DNA of 64,000 bases from assembly GCA_965233855.1 (NCBI GenBank), contig OZ247586.1, positions 124,001 to 188,000 of the forward strand. The letters are read 5' to 3'. Below the pieces are notes generated by a model. The model was given only the letters and a program-made list of their open reading frames with translations, was not told where the DNA came from and searched no databases. Below are positions 7,886 to 17,679 of the stretch, in pieces. The translations under genes were made by a program, and so were the position numbers. Every line of letters starts with the position of its first letter. Positions within the stretch are counted from its first letter, which is position 1. The stretch comes from Megaera_A sp965233855 (GTDB lineage Bacteria; Pseudomonadota; Alphaproteobacteria; Rickettsiales; Rickettsiaceae).

Positions 7886-9916
7886 ATGGAAAAAAAGAAA
7901 GAGCAAGTTGTAAATGTTGAGGTGCCAAGAAGTAATACCGATGATACTGTTGAGAGCGTTTTCAGAATCCATCTAAATGAAGAAGTCGTTGAACTATGTA
8001 ATGATTTTTGTAAATATTATTATGCTACAGATGACACGGAACAGGATGAATTTTTTGCAATTGTTTTTGAGAATAGCTTTATTCCACGTGTAAATGTACT
8101 TGAGTTTTTATCAAAAAATCCAATTGATGGCTTAAATAATGTGCTAGCTTATTCAGTAGTTAGGTTGTCCTCGACAAAGGAAGAGCATTTAGTTGCAATT
8201 GTAAATAGCTATGATGCGAATGAGACTCTTGCTTCTCATCTTCAAAAGGGTAAGGTATTAAAACTTCAGGAACTAGAAGAGATTGTTGGATATATCAATA
8301 ACATTTTGATTAATCTTAAGGATGAAAAGATTTTTTGCTGTAATATTAATCCTTCTAATATTTTAATGAAAGATGGTAAATTCCTTGCTCTTAGAGAGTT
8401 TATAGATACTTATCCTAATTTTCATCAGGAAGAGCAATATTTAGCGCCAGAGTTAATTGAATGTCATCAAGCTGCGCGTTATGTTATGAACTCAGAAAGT
8501 GATATTTATGCTCTTGGTGTTTCCATGTATGAAGCTTACACTAATAAACCTCATTGGCATGATCACTCTACTTTGCATGAATATAATCATGCAAGGTTTG
8601 AAAACACGACTAGTAAATATTTACTTGTTCGAGTGAAAATATCAGAAAGACTTAGAACTTTTTTTAAGTGGGTATTGCATGATGATGCATCCGTTCGTTG
8701 GAAAAGTTCTAAAATTAAGGAATGGATAGAAGGCAAGAACAGTAAATCTACGCATGAATCACTTGCTGATACTAAAAATACCATTGGGTTTAATGATAAT
8801 AATTATTCTACACTAAAATCTTTAGCATATGCGCTCTATAATAATTGGACAGAGGGCATGAAGTTTATTAAAGATAGTAAATTATATAAGTGGGCAAGTC
8901 GTGAACAGTTAAGCGCTGATGTGTTGGAAGAAATACAAGCGATTGGTGATAAGAAGTCAGATTCTACCTTTGTAGTAACTAATACATTGGGTTCGCAGAT
9001 TAAGCTTACTAAATTATTATCTCTAATAGATCAAAATGGTTCTATTAGACAAGATGGGCTAGCTTTGTCTGCGGCTTCAATTCCATATTTTCTTCATTAT
9101 TTGGTAGTGCATAATAATAAAGATATTTTTGATAAAGTGGTCAAGATTATAAAAGATGAAGATTGGGGGTATTATCAAGGTAGACCAAATGCTGCTGGTA
9201 ACCTTCGTAGAATTGATATAGATCATTTTGTTCGTCATGTAGCTAACGTGCAATCTGGTTCTGTTGTAAAAGGGGCAGAAAGGCTCACATACATGTTAAA
9301 TCCTACGATGATATGTCAAAGTAAATTGTTAAAGGGAAAATATATTACAACTATTCAAGAATTATTGGTGGGGCTTGACAGCTATGCAGAAAAGAAACCA
9401 AAGAATTTTACAATTGATAGGCATGTGATTGCGTTTATTGCAGCAAAATTGGATTTAAAAGATGATATTAAAGCAGCTATTTTACCTAATTTTCCTAAAT
9501 TTGCTGAGCACCCAGTAATTAGAGGTCTAAGCATACTAAGTATCTTGCAGCAACATGAGCCAACTATTGAGATTCCAAATATATGCAAAGCCATTTCAGA
9601 AGATCTACAAGAGATGTTTGATGAGCATCTACATAATGTTGAGTTTAAGAAGCAAATAGTGAGTAAAATTGAAGAGATAGCTAAAGAAGGAGGTTTAGAA
9701 AAACTCATTCATATGTTAGCTGATCAGCAGCAATTCATAAATGATTATAATGGATATTATGAAGCGTGTCGCCAGGCTAAGATTATAGAGCAGAAAATTA
9801 AATCTCTGAATAATCAAGATAGTGTTTTTAATGGTGCTCTATTGTTAGGACAGAAAACAACAGTTTTACTCTCATATGTTTTGTGTTTTATTGTTACCGT
9901 AACTGTTATTATATAG
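7886..9916 (+). CDS. Tail-anchored protein kinase-like protein, probable pseudokinase
   Basis: The 676-residue protein keeps protein kinase landmarks: a catalytic-loop position near residues 150-160, an APE-like YLAPELIE and SDIYALGVSMYEAYTNKPHW (helix F). The HRDLKPEN loop, however, reads CCNINPSN, so the catalytic Asp is Asn, and DFG reads LREF. No VAIK-type lysine pairing is evident. About 370 residues with no recognised domain follow the kinase-like part. The C-terminus ends in a hydrophobic helix (SYVLCFIVTVTVII), suggesting a tail anchor in the inner membrane. ATG at 7886 is chosen over an in-frame TTG two codons earlier. It lies between mreC and a small membrane protein gene, 9 bases upstream of the latter. 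Confidence 0.7.
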   Translation: MEKKKEQVVNVEVPRSNTDDTVESVFRIHLNEEVVELCNDFCKYYYATDDTEQDEFFAIVFENSFIPRVNVLEFLSKNPIDGLNNVLAYSVVRLSSTKEEHLVAIVNSYDANETLASHLQKGKVLKLQELEEIVGYINNILINLKDEKIFCCNINPSNILMKDGKFLALREFIDTYPNFHQEEQYLAPELIECHQAARYVMNSESDIYALGVSMYEAYTNKPHWHDHSTLHEYNHARFENTTSKYLLVRVKISERLRTFFKWVLHDDASVRWKSSKIKEWIEGKNSKSTHESLADTKNTIGFNDNNYSTLKSLAYALYNNWTEGMKFIKDSKLYKWASREQLSADVLEEIQAIGDKKSDSTFVVTNTLGSQIKLTKLLSLIDQNGSIRQDGLALSAASIPYFLHYLVVHNNKDIFDKVVKIIKDEDWGYYQGRPNAAGNLRRIDIDHFVRHVANVQSGSVVKGAERLTYMLNPTMICQSKLLKGKYITTIQELLVGLDSYAEKKPKNFTIDRHVIAFIAAKLDLKDDIKAAILPNFPKFAEHPVIRGLSILSILQQHEPTIEIPNICKAISEDLQEMFDEHLHNVEFKKQIVSKIEEIAKEGGLEKLIHMLADQQQFINDYNGYYEACRQAKIIEQKIKSLNNQDSVFNGALLLGQKTTVLLSYVLCFIVTVTVII

Positions 9917-9925
9917 GAAATTATT

Positions 9926-10381
9926 ATGTCAAATGATAACACTGATAAAAGTTTTAAATTTGCAGCATCTTTGATTAAGGTTATTGCATTTGTTATTGCC
10001 TTGATGGTGCTTGTAATTTCTAGATATGCATTTATCTTTTTTGCTGCTGCAATGCTTCCGACAATTTTTGCAATATTTTTTGATAAAAACTCTCATAGAT
10101 GTTTGTCGGCTACTATTTGTAGTTTTAATCTAATTGGTGTTATGCCATATTTAATTCGTATGTGGGAAAGTACATCAGTTGACTATGTTGCAAAACAAGT
10201 TTTAGCAGATGTTGGAACATGGATGATTATTTACGGAGCTGCTTTTATTGGACAATTGCTTTACGCATCGATGCCATTACTGATTGTTAAAATGTATTCC
10301 GCAAAGATAAAAGTTAAGGTTTCAAAATATGAAAAAAAACATAAGGTATTGTGTGATCAATGGGGCATTGATTTAAAATAA
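9926..10381 (+). CDS. Small multi-pass membrane protein paired with the pseudokinase
   Basis: The 151-residue protein has about four hydrophobic segments (roughly residues 13-32, 34-49, 58-75 and 90-115) and a basic, lysine-rich C-terminal tail. I do not recognise the family. It begins 9 bases after the pseudokinase stop with a GGAAATT-type ribosome binding site, so the two are almost certainly co-transcribed and may act together at the membrane. A position between mreBC and lptF suggests an envelope role, which is inference only. Confidence 0.6.
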   Translation: MSNDNTDKSFKFAASLIKVIAFVIALMVLVISRYAFIFFAAAMLPTIFAIFFDKNSHRCLSATICSFNLIGVMPYLIRMWESTSVDYVAKQVLADVGTWMIIYGAAFIGQLLYASMPLLIVKMYSAKIKVKVSKYEKKHKVLCDQWGIDLK

Positions 10382-10428
10382 ATTATTTTTATTACAGACT
10401 GGTGCTACTATTTTGCAGAGGCTAAGAA

Positions 10429-11505
10429 GTGTCTATATACAAGAAATATATATTTAGAACAATATTGCCTACTTTTCTGATGTTAAGTGCAGTTTTGACT
10501 AGTTTAGTTTGGATTACTCAGACCTTAAGATTGGTGCATCTTATAGATAAGGGCATTGAGTTTAAGAATTTTCTTAAAATAGTAGTTCTTTTGATTCCAT
10601 CATTACTTTTTATGATTCTACCAATTATCGTCGTTATTTCTGTAATAGTAGTATATAACCGTCTTCAAGATGAACGCCAATTAATCATATTTAGAAGCGC
10701 TGGTTTAAGCAATTTTAATTTAGCAAAACCGGCTTTATTAGTGACTATATTTATTACTGTTTTTGCTAGTTATATTTCAGCGCATTTGATGCCTTATTCC
10801 TATAATAAATTAAAACAAGAAACTAGTAACTTTCAAAAAGGTTATGTTTCTAATATTATTGAGGCTAGAACATTTAATCAGCTATCTAAGACTTCAACTA
10901 TTTATATAGATAGTAAAAATTCTGATGGCTCTATGGATGGAGTGATATTTTTTGATAATAAAGTACCTGAAAATAGAAGTATATTTTTTGCCAAACAAGG
11001 AAGAATTAGTACTAACGTAGAGGAAAAAACTCAGTTTGAATTAATAGAAGGGTTGAGACATTCATATGATAAGCAAGGAAAGCTTACGAAGCTTTATTTT
11101 GACAGTCTAGTCGTGGCAATTCAAAGTGAAACATCTGATGAAAAGACAAGAAACAAGACTAGTTTAGAATTATATTTGCATGAAATGTTGTGGCCAGATT
11201 CTGATTTATCTATTGAAAAACAAAATCGATTAATAACCGATGGTCATTCAAGAATTATTTGGCCATTATTTAATTTTGCTTTTGTATTTCTTGCATTGAG
11301 TATTTTTTTAAGACAGCCATACAATAGAAAATCTCATATAAAACAATATGTTGTAACGTTTGTTCCTGTTTTGATAGCCTCATATTTTCATTTTACACTA
11401 CAAAAAATAGCTTACAAGGATCTTAATTATATTTTTCTCTGTTATAGTAATGTATTTATTTGTATCATTCTGGGTATATGGTTAAATACTAAGAAATCTC
11501 TATGA
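10429..11505 (+). CDS. lptF: LPS export permease LptF
   Basis: The 358-residue YjgP/YjgQ-family permease opens with YKKYIFRTILPTFLMLSAVLT and carries NRLQDERQLIIFRSAGLSNF, the cytoplasmic coupling helix that contacts LptB. A central periplasmic beta domain (about 130-260) is followed by three C-terminal helices. GTG is the start. The TGA stop overlaps the ATG of ubiD (ATGA), a second clear use of UGA as a stop. It would form a heterodimer with LptG at 4783. Confidence 0.85.
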   Translation: MSIYKKYIFRTILPTFLMLSAVLTSLVWITQTLRLVHLIDKGIEFKNFLKIVVLLIPSLLFMILPIIVVISVIVVYNRLQDERQLIIFRSAGLSNFNLAKPALLVTIFITVFASYISAHLMPYSYNKLKQETSNFQKGYVSNIIEARTFNQLSKTSTIYIDSKNSDGSMDGVIFFDNKVPENRSIFFAKQGRISTNVEEKTQFELIEGLRHSYDKQGKLTKLYFDSLVVAIQSETSDEKTRNKTSLELYLHEMLWPDSDLSIEKQNRLITDGHSRIIWPLFNFAFVFLALSIFLRQPYNRKSHIKQYVVTFVPVLIASYFHFTLQKIAYKDLNYIFLCYSNVFICIILGIWLNTKKSL

Positions 11506-12974
11506 GTTACAAAGACTTACCAGATTTTCTAAAATTTTTAGAAAAGAATAATCACTTAAAAAGAATTTCGACGCAAGTTTCTACTAATCTAGAAATTACA
11601 GAAATTAGTCGTAGATTTTTGGCAAAAGATGGCCCTGCTTTATTATTTGAAAATGTAGTTAAGGAGAATGGAGATATATCGAAATATCCAGTGCTGACGA
11701 ACTTATTTGCTAGTAAGGAAAGAATAGCTATGGGTCTTGGTATGACTGATTCTAGTGAGCTTAGAGCATTTGGTGAATTGTTAGCATTTATGAAGAATCC
11801 AGAGCCTCCCTCTTCATTAAAAGAAACTTTCTCGATGTTGCCGATTGCGAAAAGAATAATGGCAATGCCACCTAAAAATGTTTCGAAAGGGTCTTGTCAA
11901 GAGGTAGTAATAACTACCCCAGATTTAGCTGACTTACCAATTCAAACTTGTTGGCCAGGCGATATTGGGCCTCTAATTACTTGGCCATTAATTGTAACTA
12001 AAGGTGCTGGGAAAGAAAAAACGGATGGTTATAATCTTGGTATATACAGGATGCAGCCAATTGGTAAGGATAAGCTTATAATGCGGTGGTTGAAGATGCG
12101 TGGCGGAGCCCAGCATCATAAAAAATGGCAAAAATTGGGTAAAAAACCTATGCCTGCTGCTGCTGTTATTGGGGCAAGTCCTGCACTGACTTTAGCTGCT
12201 GTTATGCCTATTCCAAATACTATGTCTGAGTATAATTTTGCTGGATTATTGCAGAAAAAATCTATTGAATTAGTTCAATGTAAGACTATAGATTTAAAAG
12301 TTCCAGCAAATGCAGAAATAGTTATTGAAGGTGAAATTAGCTTAACTGAATCGTATAAAGAAGGTCCATTTGGTGATCATACTGGCTACTATAATGATGT
12401 TGAGGAATTTCCGGTTTTCATAGTGACGGCGATAACAATGAAAAAAGAACCGATATATTTGAGCACATATACTGGCAAGCCACCTGATGAGCCATCAATT
12501 TTAGGAGAAGCTCTTAATCAAGTATTTGTTCCTTTGATCCAACAGCAATTTCCTGAAATTGTTGATTTCTATCTGCCACCTGAAGGTTGTTCCTATCGAT
12601 TTGCGATAGTTTCTATTAAGAAAACTTATCCTGGTCAAGCTAAGCGTGTGATGATGGGAGTATGGTCATTCTTACAGCAATTTATGTATACGAAATATAT
12701 TATCATTGTTGATGATGATATTGATGTTCGTGATTGGAAAGAGGTTGTTTGGGCGATATCTACACGGACTGATCCAAAACGTGATAGTACTTTTATTGAA
12801 AATTCACCGATAGATTATCTTGATTTTGCTTCTGAAGAATCAGGCTTGGGAAGTAAACTTGGTATTGATGCAACTAATAAACTTTCGTCGGAGACAAAGC
12901 GTAATTGGGGAGAAAAAATTGAAATGGATGAAGATGTAATTGTAAAAATCGACGAGATGTGGAGTAAGCTATAG
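11502..12974 (+). CDS. ubiD: UbiD-family 3-polyprenyl-4-hydroxybenzoate decarboxylase
   Basis: The 490-residue protein is full length for the prenylated-FMN-dependent decarboxylase of ubiquinone biosynthesis. Landmarks are the YKDLPDFLKFLEK opening, NLGIYRMQ, EGPFGDHTGYYN with the catalytic acidic cluster, PDEPSILGEALN, and DDDIDVRDWKEVVWAISTR. UbiD needs prenylated FMN from UbiX, which is not in this window. The gene overlaps lptF by 4 bases, so it is translationally coupled to an envelope gene. It is convergent with the alkylation-repair pair that follows. Confidence 0.93.
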   Translation: MSYKDLPDFLKFLEKNNHLKRISTQVSTNLEITEISRRFLAKDGPALLFENVVKENGDISKYPVLTNLFASKERIAMGLGMTDSSELRAFGELLAFMKNPEPPSSLKETFSMLPIAKRIMAMPPKNVSKGSCQEVVITTPDLADLPIQTCWPGDIGPLITWPLIVTKGAGKEKTDGYNLGIYRMQPIGKDKLIMRWLKMRGGAQHHKKWQKLGKKPMPAAAVIGASPALTLAAVMPIPNTMSEYNFAGLLQKKSIELVQCKTIDLKVPANAEIVIEGEISLTESYKEGPFGDHTGYYNDVEEFPVFIVTAITMKKEPIYLSTYTGKPPDEPSILGEALNQVFVPLIQQQFPEIVDFYLPPEGCSYRFAIVSIKKTYPGQAKRVMMGVWSFLQQFMYTKYIIIVDDDIDVRDWKEVVWAISTRTDPKRDSTFIENSPIDYLDFASEESGLGSKLGIDATNKLSSETKRNWGEKIEMDEDVIVKIDEMWSKL

Positions 12975-12990
12975 TAATTACCATTTTTAC

Positions 12991-13716
12991 CTATTTCAAG
13001 TTTCGAAGCGCTCGTTTGCAAATTTTTTCAGTTTCCTTTGTGGGAGATTCTTGTTTCCATCTAGTGCATAAATCAATTGCCCATTTTGGGCAATCTTTAC
13101 CAGCATCATTGAGCCAGTTGCCAACAGAGAGTTGAACATATTTAGCTGAATCTGATTTTAATGGTTCTAGAATTTTGATGCCTAATTTTGGTTCTTTTCT
13201 TAATTGTGTTATGTGTGAGCACCATACTCCTCTTGGACGACTTAGTTCAGAAGCAAATCTACGGATATTTTCTTTATTATCACTCGTCCAAGGGATAATA
13301 AGTTTTATATTATCTTTTAAGTTGGCTGCAAAATCATCTCGTATGGCAATCCAAGACCACTCACGCACGCCAGAATTACTATCATTAGCAAGAGATTTTG
13401 ATAGGTGTAATTTTTTTTGGAAAGGAATTTCTTGCTCTCCAATTAGATAGCTTGCGAAACCTCTCAATATATCTGATTTATGATTCTCTAATTTATCAAA
13501 AATTTTAAAGCCAAATTGAGTATTTAGATTCTCTGCAATAATTTTATGTTTTTTAACTATACCAAGATCAAGTGCTTGCCTAGGAAAATTAAACTCAGGA
13601 ATTGTATTTTGAAGCAATATCTGAAAATCGGCTGATAAGAACTCCATGAGGTTTGAAGATTCTCTTTCTCCAGAATTAATTTGCTCAATAATTTCTTTAG
13701 CAATTTTTTTCTTCAT
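12991..13716 (-). CDS. AlkC/AlkD-like DNA alkylation repair protein
   Basis: The 241-residue all-helical protein resembles HEAT-like alkylpurine DNA glycosylases. Family segments are ALDLGIVKKHKIIAENL, a central SNSGVREWSWIAIRDDF, SRPRGVWCSHI and YVQLSVGNWLNDAGKDCPKWAIDLC. Such enzymes remove alkylated bases such as 3-methyladenine. It overlaps the preceding ogt/ada-type gene by 20 bases, so the two form a small alkylation-damage operon. I lean to the AlkC-like branch because of the C-terminal segment, with moderate certainty. Confidence 0.8.
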   Translation of the reverse strand: MKKKIAKEIIEQINSGERESSNLMEFLSADFQILLQNTIPEFNFPRQALDLGIVKKHKIIAENLNTQFGFKIFDKLENHKSDILRGFASYLIGEQEIPFQKKLHLSKSLANDSNSGVREWSWIAIRDDFAANLKDNIKLIIPWTSDNKENIRRFASELSRPRGVWCSHITQLRKEPKLGIKILEPLKSDSAKYVQLSVGNWLNDAGKDCPKWAIDLCTRWKQESPTKETEKICKRALRNLK

Positions 13717-14236
13717 ATTCTAATAATGCTTTTTTGTATTTGGTTCCCCAGCGATATTTGTTTATATCTCCTGATTTTCTAATTACTCGGTGACAAGGTA
13801 TTAGGTAAGAGATATTGTTGCGTGCTATTGCAGATGCGCTTGCTCTTGTGTAATTCTTTCCGCCTATCCTAGATGCTAAAGCTTCATATGAAACTTTATC
13901 GCCAAATTTGGTATTTAGAAGTTCTTTCCAGACTCTGATTTGAAAGTCTGTGCCTGAAACAACTAAATTATGTTTGCTTGAGCTAGAAAATATTTTTAAA
14001 ATTAGAGATTCGCTTTGTGTATTATTTTCTGTAAGTTTGGAATCAGGCCAAGAGTTTTTAATATCAGAGATAGCTTGGGAAACAGCATCTAAATCTCCAA
14101 ATGCTAAAAAACATATGCCTTGATCTGTCCAAGCTAAAAAACAGTTTCCTACATGGCTTTTTGAGTAGCCATATGAGATTTGCAATTTTTCTTTTGAGTT
14201 TACTCGTATTAAATTGCAATTCATATATTTCTCCAA
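13697..14236 (-). CDS. ogt: Methylated-DNA--protein cysteine methyltransferase
   Basis: The 179-residue protein has the MGMT fold: an N-terminal RNase H-like half (TDQGICFLAFGD) and a C-terminal half with FQIRVWKELLNTKFGDKVSYEALASRIG and the acceptor motif IPCHRVI, with Cys148 as methyl acceptor. It repairs O6-methylguanine by a suicide reaction. The N-terminal half resembles the C-terminal part of Ada, but no Ada metal-binding domain is present, so ogt/ada-C naming is arbitrary. It lies 6 bases after pheT and overlaps the AlkC/D-like gene, all on the minus strand. Confidence 0.9.
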   Translation of the reverse strand: MEKYMNCNLIRVNSKEKLQISYGYSKSHVGNCFLAWTDQGICFLAFGDLDAVSQAISDIKNSWPDSKLTENNTQSESLILKIFSSSSKHNLVVSGTDFQIRVWKELLNTKFGDKVSYEALASRIGGKNYTRASASAIARNNISYLIPCHRVIRKSGDINKYRWGTKYKKALLEYEEKNC

Positions 14237-14242
14237 ATATTT

Positions 14243-16624
14243 TTAGCTATCTCTTAGAACTGCTCCAAATTTTTGCACAACATTATCGATGATAATTTTA
14301 TTGATTCTTTCAATATCATCCTCTTCCAATGTTTTATTATCATCCTGGATATGGACTGATAATGCTACTGATTTTTTTCCGCTTTCTATGTTATCACCGG
14401 AATAGATATCAAAAATTTCTACAGCTCTTACTAATTTTTTATTAGCATTTTTAATTAAATTCAATATTTCACCAACAGGTTGATCATTATCAACGATGAA
14501 AGCATAGTCTCTAACTATCTTTTGATAATCTGAAATAATATAAGTTGGTTTTTTGCCAAACTTATCTTTTCCATATGGAAGGTTTGAGATGTTGAGTTCA
14601 AATGCCATGACATTATCATCAATTTCAAAGGTTTTTAAAATCGATGGATGCACTTGCCCAAAATACCCCAAAATGTTTTTTCCGAGTGACAAGCTTGCAG
14701 ATCTAGTTGGGTGATAATATTCTGGTGCAGTGTCTTTTATTTGACATTTATTTATATCAATTCCTATTGACTCTAGGATAATTGAGATATCAGCTTTCAT
14801 ATCAAAAACATCAAATTTTCTGGATTCACTATGACTGTTTTTGCTAGCGGTTGCACCGGTTCTAATGGCACAAGCATGTGTTATAACTTGGTCGCCTGCA
14901 TTTTCAAATATCGGTCCTACTTCAAATAAAGATAGGTTATTAAATGATCTATTAAGATTATTATTTGCAGTTTTCAGTAAATTTGGCAGAATCGATGGGC
15001 GCATATAATCTAGATCTGAACTAATAGGGTTTTGCAGAGTTAGTTCATTTTTTATTTCAGAGAATAGTTTTGCCTTTTCGCTATCCATGAATGACCAAGT
15101 GACTATTTCATGATATCCAGTGCTTGCAAGTAATCGTTTAATATCGGAAATACGCTTTTGGTCTTTAGGGATGATGCGTGAAATATCTGCAGTGGGCAGG
15201 GGAGTTTCTGGTAAATTATCATAACCATGAATCCTAACTATTTCTTCAACTATATCTTCTTTTATAGATACGTCATAGCGCCAACTTGGAATAGTAATAT
15301 TTATAATTTTATCTGAGATTTTGCATTCAAACCCTAGTTTAACTAAGATTTCGCTTATTTCATTTGAAGTTAGATTAATATTTGCTCGTGATTGTAGAAA
15401 ATCTGTAGGAAAAGCAATAGTTCTAGTTGGTAATTGTGCTGCGCCTGTAGATATGTGTTTTGATGCAGAGCCACCGCAAATGGATAAAATGAGGTCTGTC
15501 GCAATATTCAGGGCATTTAAAGTAAATTCTCTATCTACGTTTCTTTCAAAGCGATATCTTGAATCAGTATCAACTTGCATTCTGCGACCGGTTTTTGCAA
15601 TATATTCTGAATTAAAGCTGGCTGCTTCTAAAATTATTCTAGTAGTGTTTTCTGAGCACGAGCTATTTACGCCGCCAATAATACCTGCAACACAATGTAT
15701 TTCTTTATCATCTCTAATGATGATATCGTCTTTCTTTAATGCGTATTCTTTTTCATTTAAAGCCTTAAAATTAGTGTCTTTTGATAATGTTTCAACAATC
15801 AATGCTCCTGCTAATTTGTCTGCATCATATGCGTGCATTGGTTGTCCAAATGTGTATGAAATATAATTCGTTACATCAACAAGAGGTGAAATCGATCCTA
15901 CACCTATATTATCTAGATGATTTTTTAGCCAGGCAGGAGATTCTTTATTTTCAAGCCCTTTAATTTCACGAATAGCAAAAAATGGGCAGGCTTTTTCGTC
16001 ATTATTAGCTGGACTTATAGTGCTGTCAAAAGATCCATCAATTGATGGAATTGCTAGTGTTTTTAAAGTACCAAGATTTGATGCAGCTAAGTCGCGTGCA
16101 ATACCATATACACCAAGTGCATCTGCTCTATTTGGTGTTATGTTAATATGTAAAACTGGATCATCAACACCTAAATATTTTGTTACATTATCACCGATCG
16201 TAGCTTTATCAGAAAGTTCTAATATTCCTGAAGAATCGCCTGGAATACCTATTTCATCTGCTGAACACATCATGCCAACACTTTCGACGCCACGAATTTT
16301 TGATTTTTTAATTTTAAAATTGCCGTTTGGGATTAATGTACCAACATTTGCAAGTACGACTTTAATTCCAGCTCTTGCATTTGGAGCGCCGCAAACGATT
16401 TGTAATGTTCCTGATTTTGTTTTAACTGAGCAAACTTTTAGTTTATCTGCATCTGGATGTGCATTTGTTTCAATTATTTCTGCAACTTCAAAAGATACAA
16501 GATCTTTTGATTTATCATCAATATCTTCTATTTCCAACCCAGTCATAGTTAGGGTATGCGCTATTTTCTCTAGCGATGCGTCTGTATCTAAAAACCTCTT
16601 AAGCCAGGATAATGTAAATCTCAT
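14243..16624 (-). CDS. pheT: Phenylalanyl-tRNA synthetase beta subunit
   Basis: The 793-residue protein has the complete beta-subunit layout: MRFTLSWLKRFLDT start, tRNA-binding OB domain (HPDADKLKVCSVKT, IVCGAPNARAG), B3/4 editing domain, B5 domain, and a C-terminal ferredoxin-like anticodon-binding domain ending in DNIESGKKSVALSVHIQ. The editing site region (ITPNRADALGVYGIARDLAA) is present. It overlaps pheS by 4 bases (ATGA-type), ensuring equal synthesis of the alpha and beta chains. Length is normal for proteobacteria. Confidence 0.97.
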   Translation of the reverse strand: MRFTLSWLKRFLDTDASLEKIAHTLTMTGLEIEDIDDKSKDLVSFEVAEIIETNAHPDADKLKVCSVKTKSGTLQIVCGAPNARAGIKVVLANVGTLIPNGNFKIKKSKIRGVESVGMMCSADEIGIPGDSSGILELSDKATIGDNVTKYLGVDDPVLHINITPNRADALGVYGIARDLAASNLGTLKTLAIPSIDGSFDSTISPANNDEKACPFFAIREIKGLENKESPAWLKNHLDNIGVGSISPLVDVTNYISYTFGQPMHAYDADKLAGALIVETLSKDTNFKALNEKEYALKKDDIIIRDDKEIHCVAGIIGGVNSSCSENTTRIILEAASFNSEYIAKTGRRMQVDTDSRYRFERNVDREFTLNALNIATDLILSICGGSASKHISTGAAQLPTRTIAFPTDFLQSRANINLTSNEISEILVKLGFECKISDKIINITIPSWRYDVSIKEDIVEEIVRIHGYDNLPETPLPTADISRIIPKDQKRISDIKRLLASTGYHEIVTWSFMDSEKAKLFSEIKNELTLQNPISSDLDYMRPSILPNLLKTANNNLNRSFNNLSLFEVGPIFENAGDQVITHACAIRTGATASKNSHSESRKFDVFDMKADISIILESIGIDINKCQIKDTAPEYYHPTRSASLSLGKNILGYFGQVHPSILKTFEIDDNVMAFELNISNLPYGKDKFGKKPTYIISDYQKIVRDYAFIVDNDQPVGEILNLIKNANKKLVRAVEIFDIYSGDNIESGKKSVALSVHIQDDNKTLEEDDIERINKIIIDNVVQKFGAVLRDS

Positions 16625-17661
16625 CTTGTTAATCCTCCTGCTAATGTTGGAATGTCTAATGTTGAAAAATTATAATGATTAAGCCAGCGCATGTCGCCTT
16701 CAAAGAATTGACGCAAATCACGAATGCCATATTTAAGCATTGCAAAGCGTTCTACTCCAATACCAAAGGCAAATCCTTGATATTCTTCTGGATCAACTCC
16801 AACATTTCTTAGTACATCAGGGTGAACCATGCCACAACCAAGTACTTCTAGCCACTTATCGTCTTTGTTCATTCTTATATCCACTTCGGCAGATGGTTCT
16901 GTGAAAGGGAAGAAACTTGGGCGAAATTGAACTTCTATATTTGATTGTTCAAAGAATGTCCGGATAAAATCAATAATTACATATTTTAAATGTCCCATGT
17001 GAATGTTTTTATCTATTACCATTCCCTCTATCTGATGAAACATGGGGGTATGCGTTAAATCTGAATCAGAGCGATAGGTTCTGCCTGGGGCAATGAATCT
17101 ATAAGGTAGTTCTTCATTTTGCATGGTACGGATTTGTATTGGCGACGTATGTGTACGTAACAATTTTGTATTATCATTTGTTTTATTTAAGTAAAAAGTA
17201 TCATGCATCTGGCGTGCTGGATGATTCTCATCAATATTAAGAGCAGTAAAATTATACCAATCATCTTCAATGCTTGGTCCGTCTTTAATATCAAAACCAT
17301 ATTTGGAAAACACCTGTATTAATTCTTCCATACACTGAGTTACTGGGTGAATGCTGCCTTTTGATTTTGGTCTGGCAGGAATCGTTAAATCAAGTTTTTC
17401 GTTTTTAAAACGCTCTTCAAGTTCAGCTTTTTCTATGATAAGTTTTTGTGTATCAAGAGTAGCTTGAATCTCTTGTTTTATCTTATTTATTTTTTGACCA
17501 AGCTCTTTTTTCTCTTCCGGAGTAGCTTTGCCAAGCTTTTTCATTTCTTGATTGATTTTGCTCGATTTTCCGAGATATTCAACCTTAATATCTTGCAGTT
17601 CCTGAGAATTAGTAGTGGTTTTAACTTTCTCCTGCGCTGATTCTAATATTTGTTCTAACAT
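16621..17661 (-). CDS. pheS: Phenylalanyl-tRNA synthetase alpha subunit
   Basis: The 346-residue class II catalytic subunit has the N-terminal coiled coil (about 1-85), motif 1 around HPVTQCMEELIQVFSKYGF, motif 2 in RFIAPGRTYRSDSDLTHTPMFHQIEG and motif 3 in FGIGVERFAMLKYGI. It activates Phe and charges tRNA-Phe with PheT. ATG at 17661 (MLEQILESAQ) fits the family start; an in-frame GTG at 17679 would add six residues. The gene leads a minus-strand pheS-pheT-ogt-AlkC/D-like run. Confidence 0.96.
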   Translation of the reverse strand: MLEQILESAQEKVKTTTNSQELQDIKVEYLGKSSKINQEMKKLGKATPEEKKELGQKINKIKQEIQATLDTQKLIIEKAELEERFKNEKLDLTIPARPKSKGSIHPVTQCMEELIQVFSKYGFDIKDGPSIEDDWYNFTALNIDENHPARQMHDTFYLNKTNDNTKLLRTHTSPIQIRTMQNEELPYRFIAPGRTYRSDSDLTHTPMFHQIEGMVIDKNIHMGHLKYVIIDFIRTFFEQSNIEVQFRPSFFPFTEPSAEVDIRMNKDDKWLEVLGCGMVHPDVLRNVGVDPEEYQGFAFGIGVERFAMLKYGIRDLRQFFEGDMRWLNHYNFSTLDIPTLAGGLTR

Positions 17662-17679
17662 AATTTTAATATATTTCAC

